A stretch of 64,000 nt of DNA, from contig NZ_PREX01000014.1 in the NCBI RefSeq assembly GCF_009935905.1, positions 1 to 64,000 of the forward strand. Direction: 5' to 3'. This stretch comes from Alkalibacterium sp. MB6. GTDB lineage: Bacteria > Bacillota > Bacilli > Lactobacillales > Carnobacteriaceae_A. The notes beneath the pieces were generated by a model. It saw nothing but the letters and a program-made list of their open reading frames with translations. It made no database searches and was not told the origin of the DNA. The position numbers and the translations under genes are program-made. Numbering within the stretch: position 1 is the stretch's first letter; every line of letters begins with the position of its first letter. Shown in pieces: positions 55,613 to 64,000 of this stretch.

Positions 55613-55757
55613 CGTAGAGACCGCCTCTCTGACGAGTTCAACACTGTTTTACGAACTGAACTGCTTAGAGAATCGGTCTCTAAGCAAGTCACCATAATTT
55701 TTAGGAATGAGTTAAGTAGAAAGGCCTCCTCTACGCAGTTCAAGCACAATATACGAA
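55613..55757. repeat. Three degenerate palindromic units, exact 51-base period
   Basis: Units at 55614, 55665 and 55716 share (G/T)TAGAGA or GTAGAAA at the start, a paired TCTCT/CTCTAC end, and GAGTTCA/CAAGTCA/CAGTTCA 20 bases later (55634, 55685, 55736). The middle unit has perfect 9-bp arms GCTTAGAGA/TCTCTAAGC (55663-55671, 55677-55685). The array fills the gap between two terminators of convergent genes. Confidence 0.78.
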
Positions 55758-55785
55758 AAAAAGACTACCACACGAGGTGATAGTC
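55756..55785 (-). terminator. Terminator of xylA
   Basis: Minus strand GACTATCAC/GTGGTAGTC (one wobble; 55763-55771, 55777-55785) followed by seven T residues, about 20 bases after the xylA stop. Confidence 0.87.
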
Positions 55786-55807
55786 TATTCGTCTTATTCA
55801 GTAAAGA

Positions 55808-57136
55808 TTAGTTATCTGATACTGTTGTAAGAATATACTGGTTTAGGAGGCCTTTAATAACTTCCAAGTTACCAGATTCTGTTTCAAATTTATCTACGCC
55901 AAGAGCGTATTCTTGTAGTTTCTTGAAGTCAGTGTTTCCATCAACGATATCTTTACCGATACCTGAGTTAAATGATTTGTAACGATCATCAAGAATAGAA
56001 TCAAGAACTTTATCGTCGATTAATCGTTGAGCAACTTTAGCGCCTAATGCGAAGCTGTCCATACCTACGATATGTGCTTTAAATAAATCTTCAGGTTTGA
56101 ATGATGTACGACGAACTTTAGCATCGAAGTTCAATCCACCGCGGCCTAAACCACCGTTTTTAAGAATTTCATACATAGCTAGAGTTGTAGTGTATAAGTC
56201 AGATGGGAATTCATCTGTATCCCAACCTAGTAATGGGTGACCTTGGTTTGCGTCAACAGAACCTAACATGCCGTTAATACGAGCATAGTGTAATTCGTGT
56301 TCAAACGTGTGGCCTGCTAGAGTAGCATGGTTAGCTTCAATATTGAATTTGAATACATTATCCAAACCATATTTTTGTAAGAAGGCATAACCAGTTGCTA
56401 CGTCAAAGTCATATTGGTGAGACGTTGGCTCTTTTGGTTTTGGTTCAATCAAGAATTGACCGTCATAACCGATTTCTTTAGCATAGTCATTAGCCATGTG
56501 GAAGAAACGTGCCAAGTTGTCTAATTCAAGACCCATATTTGTATTAAGTAAGCTTTCATAACCTTCACGGCCGCCCCAGAATACATAGTTTTCTGAACCT
56601 AAGCGTTTACCGATTTCTAAAGCTTTTTTAACTTTAGCTGCAGCATAAGCAAAAACGTCAGCGTTGTTTGCTGTAGCAGCACCGTGAACGAACATTGGGT
56701 TAGAGAAGTTGTTTACTGTATTCCAAAGTAATTTAGTCTTACTGTCTTTCATGTAATCTTCAAGCATGTCAGCAATAACATCTTGATTATCAAGCGTCTC
56801 TTTTAAAGTGCTTCCTTCAGGAGCAACGTCCACATCGTGGAATGCAAAGAAAGGTGCACCAATTTTTTCGAAGAATTCAAAAGCTGCTTCAACGCGAGCT
56901 TTTGCTCTATCCATTGGATCTTTGTGGTGGTCCCATGGACGCTGAGCTGTAGCAGCACCAAATGGATCGCCTAGACCTTCTGTAAATGTATGCCAGTAAG
57001 CAATACCGAAACGTAGAGCTTCCTCCATTGTTTGTCCGTTAAATTCTTCTTCTGGGTTGTAAAATTTAAATGCTAAAGGATCTTTTGATTTGGCTCCCTC
57101 AAATTTGATTTTGCCGATATTGTCAAAATATGCCAT
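55808..57136 (-). CDS. xylA: Xylose isomerase XylA
   Basis: Interconverts D-xylose and D-xylulose with two Mg2+/Mn2+ ions. The 442-residue class II enzyme has the catalytic His in [29 protein letters not shown], the metal-ligand region [16 protein letters not shown] and [18 protein letters not shown], and [12 protein letters not shown] near 300. Monocistronic: its own promoter with XylR operator and cre, and a terminator. The xylulokinase xylB and xylR are not in the window. Confidence 0.97.
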   Translation of the reverse strand: MAYFDNIGKIKFEGAKSKDPLAFKFYNPEEEFNGQTMEEALRFGIAYWHTFTEGLGDPFGAATAQRPWDHHKDPMDRAKARVEAAFEFFEKIGAPFFAFHDVDVAPEGSTLKETLDNQDVIADMLEDYMKDSKTKLLWNTVNNFSNPMFVHGAATANNADVFAYAAAKVKKALEIGKRLGSENYVFWGGREGYESLLNTNMGLELDNLARFFHMANDYAKEIGYDGQFLIEPKPKEPTSHQYDFDVATGYAFLQKYGLDNVFKFNIEANHATLAGHTFEHELHYARINGMLGSVDANQGHPLLGWDTDEFPSDLYTTTLAMYEILKNGGLGRGGLNFDAKVRRTSFKPEDLFKAHIVGMDSFALGAKVAQRLIDDKVLDSILDDRYKSFNSGIGKDIVDGNTDFKKLQEYALGVDKFETESGNLEVIKGLLNQYILTTVSDN

Positions 57137-57168
57137 ATAAACATTTCTCCTCTCATTAATATAAATTT

Positions 57169-57222
57169 GTTAGTTGGTTTAACTCACAAACTAACTATAC
57201 ACCATACTGGAAACGGTGTCAA
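57169..57222 (-). promoter_or_regulatory. xylA promoter with overlapping cre and XylR operator
   Basis: Minus strand perfect TTGACA (57217-57222), 17-base spacer, TATAGT (57194-57199). TGGAAACGGTGTCA (57208-57221, plus-strand reading) is a full match to the cre consensus WTGNAANCGNWNNCA apart from the free ends and overlaps the -35. GTTAGTTGGTTT...ACAAACTAAC (57169-57195) just downstream of -10 matches XylR operators of Bacillus and lactobacilli. Predicts repression by glucose and induction by xylose. Confidence 0.87.
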
Positions 57223-57338
57223 TCATTATCAAAAAGTTCTTTTTTTTTATTTCATTTTTGTCCTGAAAAGCGTTTTAAAAGCTTTCATTCTCACTGTTTG
57301 TTATACTTAAAATAGACTAGTTGAAAGGAGCCAATCAT

Positions 57339-57560
57339 ATGCAAAATGGACCACAATCAGCTGGAAACCCAGCTTTGCCTGTTGATGCTGAAGCAGCTAA
57401 AAAAACTGGAGACCTCAGTGAAGAAGAAAAAGTAGAGGGTCTGCAAGATACTCCAGAGAACGAAAAGGAAGCCAGCACGTCACGTGAGGATGCTGAAAAC
57501 TTTAATCTAGATAAAGTGGATGATTTACAAGAATCAAAAAAAGGTGAAAAAGAAGATTAG
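57339..57560 (+). CDS. Small acidic protein of unknown function
   Basis: 73 residues, starting MQNGPQSAGNPALPVDAEAA, then Glu/Asp/Lys-rich and predicted disordered (GDLSEEEKVEGLQDTPENEK, NLDKVDDLQESKKGEKED). No membrane segment, signal or Cys. GAAAGGAG lies 8 bases before the ATG at 57339, a good -10-like TATACT lies upstream and a strong terminator follows, so it appears to be a real gene. Six additional codons upstream are possible but unlikely. Similar small acidic proteins are annotated only as hypothetical; I do not recognise it. Confidence 0.7.
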   Translation: MQNGPQSAGNPALPVDAEAAKKTGDLSEEEKVEGLQDTPENEKEASTSREDAENFNLDKVDDLQESKKGEKED

Positions 57561-57580
57561 CCTTTTTATACGAGTCATGA

Positions 57581-57614
57581 GAGTTTCTGCGATTTAGCAG
57601 AAACTCTTTTTTTA
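57581..57614 (+). terminator. Terminator of the small acidic protein gene
   Basis: Perfect GAGTTTCTGC/GCAGAAACTC (57581-57590, 57597-57606), 6-base loop, T8. There is no T-run on the minus strand side, so it may not terminate the esterase operon that ends at 57636. Confidence 0.9.
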
Positions 57615-57635
57615 CTCTAAACCAGCCTTCTCAAC

Positions 57636-59525
57636 TTAAATGTCTTTAATAAAGGGTAACAACGGTAAATGTGTGGCGTCATCATAGACGTAGCCTTTTG
57701 GATCATTCCGCCAGGCGTAACGCACAGCCGTCAGTGAGTCTGAACCAATGTGTTCAGGTAAAACTAATGAGATAGTCGAACGATTGAAGGTCAAATCATT
57801 AATGAGGACCCACTCGTCTCCTGATAACACATCAAACTCGGGCATGTTCTCTGAGCTTCTTAGATCACCTTTTAACCCTTTAACCGTTAGAGTTACGTTG
57901 TCTTTGGCGACTTCAATGGATTTCACTTCTAAGTTTTCAAATGCCTCTCCGCTCTTATAATCACGGTTTAGTGCAACAGCCGCCAAACGATGAGCCAATG
58001 TTTTTTTATCATGTGGATGCAGTTCATAAGATATCCCGCAATCATAGGCGGGCACCATTTCAGAATAATCAATAGTAAAACGAGCTTGATCTTGTTCGTT
58101 TCTTAAAACTGCCCATCCATGATCGTCCGTTTCTACCGCAGGATCAATGTAATTGGCCAATTGAACAAAGTAAAACGGCAATAATGGATCTTTAAATAGT
58201 GAACGCCAATCCTCGACCATTAACTTCATTAAATCACTGTAGCCTTCTGGTCTGCCTGTATTAGACTCTCCCTGATAAAAGAGGAAGCCTTTAAAGTTAA
58301 TTTCCTTTAACGGATGTAACATGCCTTTATATAAAGCTGCTGGTTTATAGTGAAGAAACAGCATCGGATCAATGACATCTTTTTGATAACCGACTTTATA
58401 CAGCCACTCCCCTTCTAAAGATAGTGAATGGGTGTCCATTTCCAGTTGATAAGGGAATGTTGGAATGAAGCCTCCATTGGCCGCATCAATGGATAAGCGA
58501 ATCACCAATGTATTTTCTCCAACCTTTAAGTCATCTTTTTCTATCACATATTTTCTTGGCGGGTAACGGTATCCTGTTTCCCCTACTTTTTTACCATTTA
58601 GGAATGTCTCATCACCATTAATTAATGATCCTAAACGCAATCGATAGGTTTGTGACTCTAAATCGTCTTCAGTTATTTCGAATGTCTTACGGAACCAAAC
58701 GGCACCGCAAAACTCAGCCAATTCAGTGTCTTTAAACATAACAGGAATGGTTAAGCCCTTCCAATCTGATGTATCCACTTGTTCTTCATACCATTTCGGC
58801 TCGTCTTTCAACCCTTTATCGTTTCCGTTTAAATCATCGTACCAGATTTGACTTCTTAAATTATCTTTTTCAATTTCTTTTTCGACAGTCTTTGAATCTT
58901 TCCAGTAGGCTATCTCGTCCGTATAGTTACCTAGTGACAATAGCGTCTCTTCGCTCATCCACGCTTCAATAGGTGTGCCACCCACTGCTGTATGAATAAT
59001 ACCGACGGGTACATTTAATTCTTCATGTAACTTTTTGGCATAAAAGAACCCTAAAGAAGAAAAATCTTGAATATTCTCTTGAACCGCTTCTTTCCATTGC
59101 CCTTGTTTAAGAAAGGCTTTGGGTTCATTGAATACTGGATCCATTTCTAAATGAAACTGTCTAATGTTAGGGTAATGAGCTGAATCGATTTCTTCTTTAA
59201 ATTCATCGTAGGTTCGATTGATAGGTAATTCCATATTGGATTGTCCACCTATTAACCACACTTCACCTATCAGAACGTCTTCAATGGTTATGTCTGATGA
59301 GCCAGAAATATGAATGGTGTAAGGGCCACCAGCTGGTCTAGCTGATAAAATGACTGACCATTGTCCATGTGCATCTGTTTCGGTACTCACATTTTCATCA
59401 ATAAATTCCACCGTTACCGGGATAGACGCTTTGTCTTTCCCAGATAGAACGATAGGCTTTTGCTGTTGAATAATCATGCCATCACTAATGTAATTAGGCA
59501 AAACCAATTGTGTTGTCTCTGTCAT
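57636..59525 (-). CDS. SGNH-type sialate O-acetylesterase-like carbohydrate esterase
   Basis: 629-residue cytoplasmic esterase. The nucleophile S96 is in WLIGGQSNMELP (block I of the SGNH fold); GFFYAKKLHEELNVPVGIIH and GGTPIEAWMS follow; FLFYQGESNTGRPEGY is a further block; HPHDKKTLAHRLAAVAL contains the expected Asp/His region. A galactose-binding-like beta domain (about 230-400, WFRKTFEITEDDL) is inserted, as in several xylan and sialic acetylesterases. Because it is last in an operon of GH115, GH8 and GH10 enzymes, removal of acetyl groups from xylo-oligosaccharides is the likely job; sialic acid is not otherwise indicated. Confidence 0.85.
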   Translation of the reverse strand: MTETTQLVLPNYISDGMIIQQQKPIVLSGKDKASIPVTVEFIDENVSTETDAHGQWSVILSARPAGGPYTIHISGSSDITIEDVLIGEVWLIGGQSNMELPINRTYDEFKEEIDSAHYPNIRQFHLEMDPVFNEPKAFLKQGQWKEAVQENIQDFSSLGFFYAKKLHEELNVPVGIIHTAVGGTPIEAWMSEETLLSLGNYTDEIAYWKDSKTVEKEIEKDNLRSQIWYDDLNGNDKGLKDEPKWYEEQVDTSDWKGLTIPVMFKDTELAEFCGAVWFRKTFEITEDDLESQTYRLRLGSLINGDETFLNGKKVGETGYRYPPRKYVIEKDDLKVGENTLVIRLSIDAANGGFIPTFPYQLEMDTHSLSLEGEWLYKVGYQKDVIDPMLFLHYKPAALYKGMLHPLKEINFKGFLFYQGESNTGRPEGYSDLMKLMVEDWRSLFKDPLLPFYFVQLANYIDPAVETDDHGWAVLRNEQDQARFTIDYSEMVPAYDCGISYELHPHDKKTLAHRLAAVALNRDYKSGEAFENLEVKSIEVAKDNVTLTVKGLKGDLRSSENMPEFDVLSGDEWVLINDLTFNRSTISLVLPEHIGSDSLTAVRYAWRNDPKGYVYDDATHLPLLPFIKDI

Positions 59526-59560
59526 ATCTATTCCTTCTTTTCCATTCGATTAATTAACAG

Positions 59561-60448
59561 TTACAGTTTTGGAGTGATGTGTCTGTTACGTCTGGGCTTT
59601 TTAGCTAAGCCTTGCTTTTCCAATAATTCTTTTTCGAAATCATCGTAAGTATCATTATTGTCACGATTGATAAGCTCTTTATAAAACACTTGCTTAGATA
59701 CCATTTTATAAGGCTCTACGTATAGAGAGAAAAGAATAAGTAAAAGACCAGCAATCGATAAGACTACAAAAATCACTCCGAAAATAAGTTGAGCACCTTC
59801 TGTTCCTAATTCCAAACCTGTTTGAATTTCAAATGTATTGGTTGCGATAAAATAAATCACTAAACCGATGGGAATGGCATACCAAGGAACAAAGGTGGCT
59901 TGTAAAATAGCATAATGCTTACTGTTGTCTTTCATCTGTTCTTCTGACAAGTTCATAGCTTCCATTGGGGTCATCGATGGGTTAGTCTTTAAGTTATTTC
60001 CAGCTTGGCTATAAAGGTACGCTTTCCAAATGCCTGGTAAAATAAACAATAGACTCCAAGCAAAGACAATAGCTCCTCTTAATACCACTAACTTAAATAC
60101 TTTGCCTCGATTTTCTTTAAAAAATGCTTGAAAAGTCAGTTTGACATCGAGCGGTTTGCTTTCTAAAAAATCAATACCAAACCATCGGTAACTGATATGG
60201 AGAAAATCTCCAAGAATGAAAAGTAGAATAAGAAGAATCGGCAACAACAGATAGCTCCATTCAAAACCGTTCCACCCCTCAAAAAAAGGTGTTATAATCG
60301 ATAGAACAGCATCCATCCCAAATATAGTGATAAATATCTGTGCTACAGTCGTCCACATGACCAGAGGTAATACAAAACCGACTGTCAGTAGGAGACGGTT
60401 CCCTTTCATTGCTGTTGAAGCTAACTCTTTCATTGCTGCGATTGACAT
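59561..60448 (-). CDS. DUF975 family integral membrane protein
   Basis: 295 residues with about five or six hydrophobic segments (LLLTVGFVLPLVMWTTVAQI, YLLLPILLILLFILGDFL, FAWSLLFILPGIWKAYLYSQ, and others). The middle NLKTNPSMTPMEAMNLSEEQ MK motif and the start MSIAAMKELASTAMKGN match the DUF975 family of unknown function. The C-terminal 40 residues are charged. It sits inside the xylan operon between GH10 and the esterase, 27 and 35 bases from its neighbours. A link to oligosaccharide uptake is possible, but nothing in it resembles a known permease. Confidence 0.78.
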   Translation of the reverse strand: MSIAAMKELASTAMKGNRLLLTVGFVLPLVMWTTVAQIFITIFGMDAVLSIITPFFEGWNGFEWSYLLLPILLILLFILGDFLHISYRWFGIDFLESKPLDVKLTFQAFFKENRGKVFKLVVLRGAIVFAWSLLFILPGIWKAYLYSQAGNNLKTNPSMTPMEAMNLSEEQMKDNSKHYAILQATFVPWYAIPIGLVIYFIATNTFEIQTGLELGTEGAQLIFGVIFVVLSIAGLLLILFSLYVEPYKMVSKQVFYKELINRDNNDTYDDFEKELLEKQGLAKKPRRNRHITPKL

Positions 60449-60475
60449 CTTATTCTTCCTTCCTTATATCCCAAA

Positions 60476-61471
60476 TTAATTAAAAGACGTTACACGGTGG
60501 AAACTCTCTTTTGGTTGATTATTTGTATCAAAAAGCATTGGCCAGTTTTTTCTGCCTCTAACCGGGAAGTCATTTAACCAGTTGTAACGGTCACTTGCAG
60601 CCCACAACGTCACAGACTCAATGTGTTCTTTGTATTCTCTAAAGAGACTAAAGAATTGGTCGTAACGCTCTGCTTGTTTCTCCATCATTTCTTGAGTCGG
60701 TTCAGTTAAGTCAGTACGCTTGTCATCAAAGTTAAATACAGACACATCCATCTCTGTTACTGACAATTTCAAGCCTAATGATGCATACTTCTCAATGGCT
60801 AAACGGATATTATCTAATGTTGGATCTTCTAAGCCCCAGTGAGCTTGCAAGCCAACAGCATCGATAGGTGTTCCTTTATCAAGTAAACCTTTTACCATAG
60901 TATAAATTTTATCACGTTTTTCAGGATGAGATTCATTATAATCGTTATAGTAAAGCGTCATATTTGGATTGACTTCCCTAGCTAATTCAAATGCTTTTTG
61001 AACATAGTCATCTCCAATTATAGACTTCCATGGAGACTCTCGCAATAGCTCTTCCCCGTGGTCTTCAACTACCTCATTACAAACATCCCAAGCATAGAAT
61101 TGGTCGCTGTAACGGCCAAGTACGACTTCCATGTGTGTTTTCAAACGTTCTAAAGCTAGTTCACGACTCGCTTCTTTGTCCCCATCTTTAAAGAACCACT
61201 CAGGTGTCTGGTTGTGCCAAAGCAAAGTATGCCCACGCATCATCATGTTATTCTGTTTAGCGTACTCGACGATTTTATCGGCTTTATCAAAGGTAAAGAC
61301 GCCTTCTTCTGGTTGTAATTCTTCAGGCTTCATGTGGTTTTCAGCAGTTAAACTGTTGAAGTGAGTACGAATCAGTTCGTCATCACGTTCTAAGGTACCC
61401 GGATTAACGGCTACCCCTATTTTAAAGTAATCTTTATACGCATCTTTTAAAGTTAATAATTTGTCAGTCAT
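60476..61471 (-). CDS. GH10 endo-1,4-beta-xylanase, intracellular
   Basis: 331-residue retaining xylanase without signal peptide, so it acts on imported xylo-oligosaccharides. Family motifs: NSLTAENHMKPEELQPEEG (39-57), GHTLLWHNQTPEWF, acid/base E133 in WDVCNEVVEDHGEE, nucleophile E240 in LKLSVTEMDVSVF, and VTLWAASDRYNWLNDFP near the end. Length matches intracellular GH10 enzymes of Bacillus and Geobacillus. Between GH8 (24 bases) and the DUF975 gene. Confidence 0.95.
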   Translation of the reverse strand: MTDKLLTLKDAYKDYFKIGVAVNPGTLERDDELIRTHFNSLTAENHMKPEELQPEEGVFTFDKADKIVEYAKQNNMMMRGHTLLWHNQTPEWFFKDGDKEASRELALERLKTHMEVVLGRYSDQFYAWDVCNEVVEDHGEELLRESPWKSIIGDDYVQKAFELAREVNPNMTLYYNDYNESHPEKRDKIYTMVKGLLDKGTPIDAVGLQAHWGLEDPTLDNIRLAIEKYASLGLKLSVTEMDVSVFNFDDKRTDLTEPTQEMMEKQAERYDQFFSLFREYKEHIESVTLWAASDRYNWLNDFPVRGRKNWPMLFDTNNQPKESFHRVTSFN

Positions 61472-61494
61472 CTAAATCTCTCCTTATTTGTGTT

Positions 61495-62631
61495 TTATTT
61501 ATTTTCCCAACTCATACGGTAGTTGCCACTTAAAGCTAGAACGGCAAAGAAGTACAGGCAGTTGTCATAATAACGTCTATTGCCTTCGCGAGGCGGAATA
61601 GAAAAGAACTGAGTCACTGTCTTTTTAGTTAACTCTTCATTATCAATAGCCAATGTTGCCATGGCATTAGTCGCTAAAAGTCCGATTGGGTGTAATGAAT
61701 CTTCATCAAAAGCTGTTCCATCAATTTTATATTTCTTGTATTCATTCAGCGGTTTGTCTTCAAAGAAAGTGAGTAGGTTTTCCACAACCGTTTTGTACTC
61801 ATCGCGTTTTCCAAACCATTCTGAGTCTAGCCCGATATTGGCAGCCATGCGGTAAGAATCACTATAAAAGTCACCATGATCTCTTAAATGATTAGGCGTG
61901 CCGTCAAAATTAGCGTATTCCGGATTCATCCCTGTTTCTGGATGAGCTGATAACGGAATATAGCGACGACTGGCCTCTACTGCTTTTTTCCAAAAGTCTC
62001 TATCGTCTTCATTTGCCCAAAGTGCAAAGAATTCATAAAAATGAGGAACATGGTAAGACGGATCTGAAATATCCAGTTCTGGTACAAATTTAATCAAGTA
62101 GGTTTCAGGATCCCACATTGGATGGCCATCTAGACCCTCTTCCCCTTTGTGCACACAAAGATGCAGCAATTCACTTGCTTGCTCGCTATAGTTGAATGGC
62201 GCTTCTTCTCTATCCCCCCAACGTTTTGATGCGAGGAATAAAGCCATGGCGAAGAATTCTTCACCATCAGGAGCTGGTCCTCCGCCAATTTTCTCTCCAT
62301 CTAATGTACCGTTCCATGAGAAGTAACCAGCATGTGGTCCTTCATGTAGTCTCATCTTTGTTTCAGTCCAGTTCCAAATGCGGTCAAAGATATCTTGGCG
62401 GTCCATTTGAACAGCCATCATCATGCCATAAGACTGACCTTCCGTACGGACATCCGTGTTTCCAGTATCAACCATATAACCCATGTCATCGCCAACGTTA
62501 AAGTAAAATTTCGTTTCAGGATTAACAAAAATATGGTCCCAAGTGGACTGTAGTTTGTCTTGAATTTCTTTATCTGAGTAGCCAACTTCCGCAAATACAT
62601 TACGGTAAGTTGTTTTATTGAATTCTGTCAT
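61495..62631 (-). CDS. GH8 reducing-end xylose-releasing exo-oligoxylanase
   Basis: 378-residue inverting enzyme, cytoplasmic. It resembles the Bacillus halodurans Rex enzyme, which removes xylose from the reducing end of xylo-oligosaccharides. Motifs: YFNVGDDMGYMVDTGNTDVR, acid E64 in RTEGQSYGMMMAVQ, D122 in GPAPDGEEFFAMALF, and NHLRDHGDFYSDSYRMAANI with an Asp near 258 as the general base. It follows the GH115 gene by 18 bases and precedes GH10 by 23. Endoxylanase activity is the alternative. Confidence 0.92.
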   Translation of the reverse strand: MTEFNKTTYRNVFAEVGYSDKEIQDKLQSTWDHIFVNPETKFYFNVGDDMGYMVDTGNTDVRTEGQSYGMMMAVQMDRQDIFDRIWNWTETKMRLHEGPHAGYFSWNGTLDGEKIGGGPAPDGEEFFAMALFLASKRWGDREEAPFNYSEQASELLHLCVHKGEEGLDGHPMWDPETYLIKFVPELDISDPSYHVPHFYEFFALWANEDDRDFWKKAVEASRRYIPLSAHPETGMNPEYANFDGTPNHLRDHGDFYSDSYRMAANIGLDSEWFGKRDEYKTVVENLLTFFEDKPLNEYKKYKIDGTAFDEDSLHPIGLLATNAMATLAIDNEELTKKTVTQFFSIPPREGNRRYYDNCLYFFAVLALSGNYRMSWENK

Positions 62632-62649
62632 TATCTGTTGCTCTCCTTT

Positions 62650-64000
62650 TTACATGCTTATGGGTAATTCGATTGTACGTGTGTAACCTTCCGAGTGAAG
62701 TTTAAGAATGACTAAATCAGCACCTTCAATTCTATCACCATCAAAGACAAGCGGGATGACTCTCTGCTCATCTGTTTTTAAATAGCCTTTTGTGGATGAA
62801 TTAGCATAGACAGTGTGTTCGTTTCCTATGGCCACATCCATTTTATAATTGATGGATGTTTGTCCATAATAGTGAAGCACTAACCTCAATACCCCTTCTT
62901 TTTCTTCTATTAAAAAGTCAGTAGTCAAGTTAAGTGGCATGGCTTTTTCCAATTGAATAGACAAAGTGTATACATCCCTGTCTAGCGATAGGTCTTGGGA
63001 GCCTTTTTCTAAGAATACCGTTTGATTCGTTGCCTCTCCAACGTGTTCTTCATTTACCAGTAAGTCGTCAATGACTGATTCATCTACTGAGTAGAAGCCA
63101 GATTCTAGTACATATACTCTCGTATTCGATTGATTTAAAGTAAGCTTGCCTGGTATAACCGCCAAATCAGAATAGATGACTGGTTGATACGGCTGATATG
63201 TTTCTAGCTTGTCTGCATGTGGTGTAGGGAGTGGTCCAAGGAAGGTTGGTTTTTCTCCTCCACTGTCAATGATGACTTTTTGAATCACTATTTGTGGGTC
63301 AATTAACGTTAAATGAATCGTATGTTGACCTGCCGGTAGTAAGGTTGTAGTGCCTTCAAATACATTGTCATTGACGATGACACTCTTCTCCCAATCCTTC
63401 GAATCTCTTTCGCCATTTTGAGATAAGTCACCGGCAAATACGGTTTCAGGCTCTGTGTCGTTAACAGAGATACCTAATCTCATATCGCCTTCAGGATCAA
63501 AGGCTAAGGACGGCGCTGTCACAACCTTTACCTTCACTTCTGTTTCTTCGGCTAACACAATATCATAAGACAGTCGTGGTGATTCATTGATTGAATAAGG
63601 TGAATCGAACTCGACAGGGTAAATCGCGACAGACGATTGTGTGCGGCCGTAATCAGGAATCACTTGCCATTGATGACTATCTGTTTCTCTTTTATCTGTA
63701 AAGTCTTCTGCTTCTATGGCAATCTTTCCATCAATAGGAACATATCCCCCTTTTAATGTTTCTTCAGGGTTGTGGACGGTTCTATGGACTGATTTCTTGT
63801 TGCCTTGTGAATCGTTTAACTGAACGACGCCATTAATGTGTTCACCGTAAGGGATGTGATCCCAATCAACTGTGAGTTCAATACGTTGTTGAACATGAAG
63901 GGTTAGATCCGTTTTCGATACTGACAACCAATCCTTGTCTGATGCAACTGATAGGTCAATGACTTGTGACCCTTTGTTGTAGACTTCAACCATTAGTGGC
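62650..64000 (-). CDS. C-terminal part of a GH115 xylan alpha-1,2-glucuronidase, cut by window edge
   Basis: At least 450 residues are visible and the frame is open to the last base (codons for Pro-Leu precede the first Met), so the gene continues outside. The visible part is the C-terminal region of GH115 enzymes: a beta-sandwich, then GYVPIDGKIAIEAEDFTDKR, WQVIPDYGRTQSSVAIYPVE and PRLSYDIVLAEETEVKVKVV, with LPAGQHTIHLTLIDPQIVIQ later. The catalytic domain lies beyond the edge, so activity is inferred from this region and from the operon (GH8, GH10). GH115 enzymes remove methylglucuronic acid from xylan. Confidence 0.8.
   Translation of the reverse strand, partial: PLMVEVYNKGSQVIDLSVASDKDWLSVSKTDLTLHVQQRIELTVDWDHIPYGEHINGVVQLNDSQGNKKSVHRTVHNPEETLKGGYVPIDGKIAIEAEDFTDKRETDSHQWQVIPDYGRTQSSVAIYPVEFDSPYSINESPRLSYDIVLAEETEVKVKVVTAPSLAFDPEGDMRLGISVNDTEPETVFAGDLSQNGERDSKDWEKSVIVNDNVFEGTTTLLPAGQHTIHLTLIDPQIVIQKVIIDSGGEKPTFLGPLPTPHADKLETYQPYQPVIYSDLAVIPGKLTLNQSNTRVYVLESGFYSVDESVIDDLLVNEEHVGEATNQTVFLEKGSQDLSLDRDVYTLSIQLEKAMPLNLTTDFLIEEKEGVLRLVLHYYGQTSINYKMDVAIGNEHTVYANSSTKGYLKTDEQRVIPLVFDGDRIEGADLVILKLHSEGYTRTIELPISM

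Noticed and set aside
55613-55757. CRISPR array
   Set aside because: Units are degenerate, have no constant repeat plus unique spacers, and no cas genes are in the window.
55574-55780. 68-codon plus-strand frame after the MATE gene
   Set aside because: It runs through a terminator and the 51-base repeat array; the open frame follows from the 51-base (divisible by 3) period rather than coding selection.
57263-57286. cre site in TGAAAAGCG...GCTTTCA upstream of the small acidic gene
   Set aside because: The extra A shifts the CG out of register with the cre consensus in both orientations, so it is left as an unexplained inverted repeat.

Overview
The window looks like chromosomal DNA of a motile, facultatively fermentative low-G+C Gram-positive bacterium. 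The lactate oxidase closely resembles the Aerococcus enzyme. AraR, XylR-type and CcpA (cre) sites precede the sugar genes. There is a Bacillus-type chemotaxis set (CheC, CheD, FliY) and a plant-sugar gene complement typical of motile Lactobacillales. A member of the Carnobacteriaceae such as Alkalibacterium or Marinilactibacillus would fit; this is inference, since no rRNA or taxonomic marker gene is present.

Layout. (1) 1-7000: late flagellar genes, all on the minus strand: flgM-flgN-flgK-flgL, the flagellin gene, and flaG-fliD-fliT-fliS. (2) 7300-18130: one long minus-strand unit, mcp-cheW-cheD-cheB-cheR-cheA-cheC-cheY-cheW2-fliM-fliY, with an intrinsic terminator at its end. Four near-identical sigma-28 type promoters (TWAA, 15 bases, then a CCGAT core) precede flgM, flagellin and the two chemoreceptor genes. 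(3) 18230-21606: an lrgA-lrgB-lactate oxidase operon facing a divergent LysR regulator, with promoter, dyad and cre site visible between them. (4) 21670-31060: second chemoreceptor, hflX, miaA, a Cys-rich copper-binding-type protein, a SWIM/SNF2 helicase and a pentapeptide-repeat protein. (5) 31127-53992: a large L-arabinose locus with araD-araA-araB, the repressor gene araR, and cytoplasmic glycosidases of families GH43 (three), GH51, GH27, GH127, GH36 and GH95. It has one intact sugar-binding lipoprotein and the 3' half of a second. (6) 54205-57560: a MATE transporter broken by one frameshift, xylA with a textbook CcpA/XylR-controlled promoter, and a small acidic protein. (7) 57636-64000: a xylan operon with GH115 (cut by the window edge), GH8, GH10, a DUF975 membrane protein and an SGNH esterase.

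How the parts fit. No glycosidase in the window has a signal peptide, so the cell appears to import oligosaccharides of arabinan, arabinogalactan or glucuronoarabinoxylan and cut them inside. Arabinose then goes through AraA, AraB and AraD, and xylose through XylA, into the pentose phosphate or phosphoketolase route. The permease genes for the binding lipoprotein are not in the window. Lactate made by fermentation could be reoxidised to pyruvate by the lactate oxidase, beside LrgAB, a family now linked to pyruvate transport.

Less ordinary signals: three unrelated intergenic arrays of imperfect palindromes with a 51-52 base period; terminator-like hairpins placed inside the arabinose operon 20-40 bases before the next gene; an XylR-type operator with no obvious gene; and two broken transporter genes.
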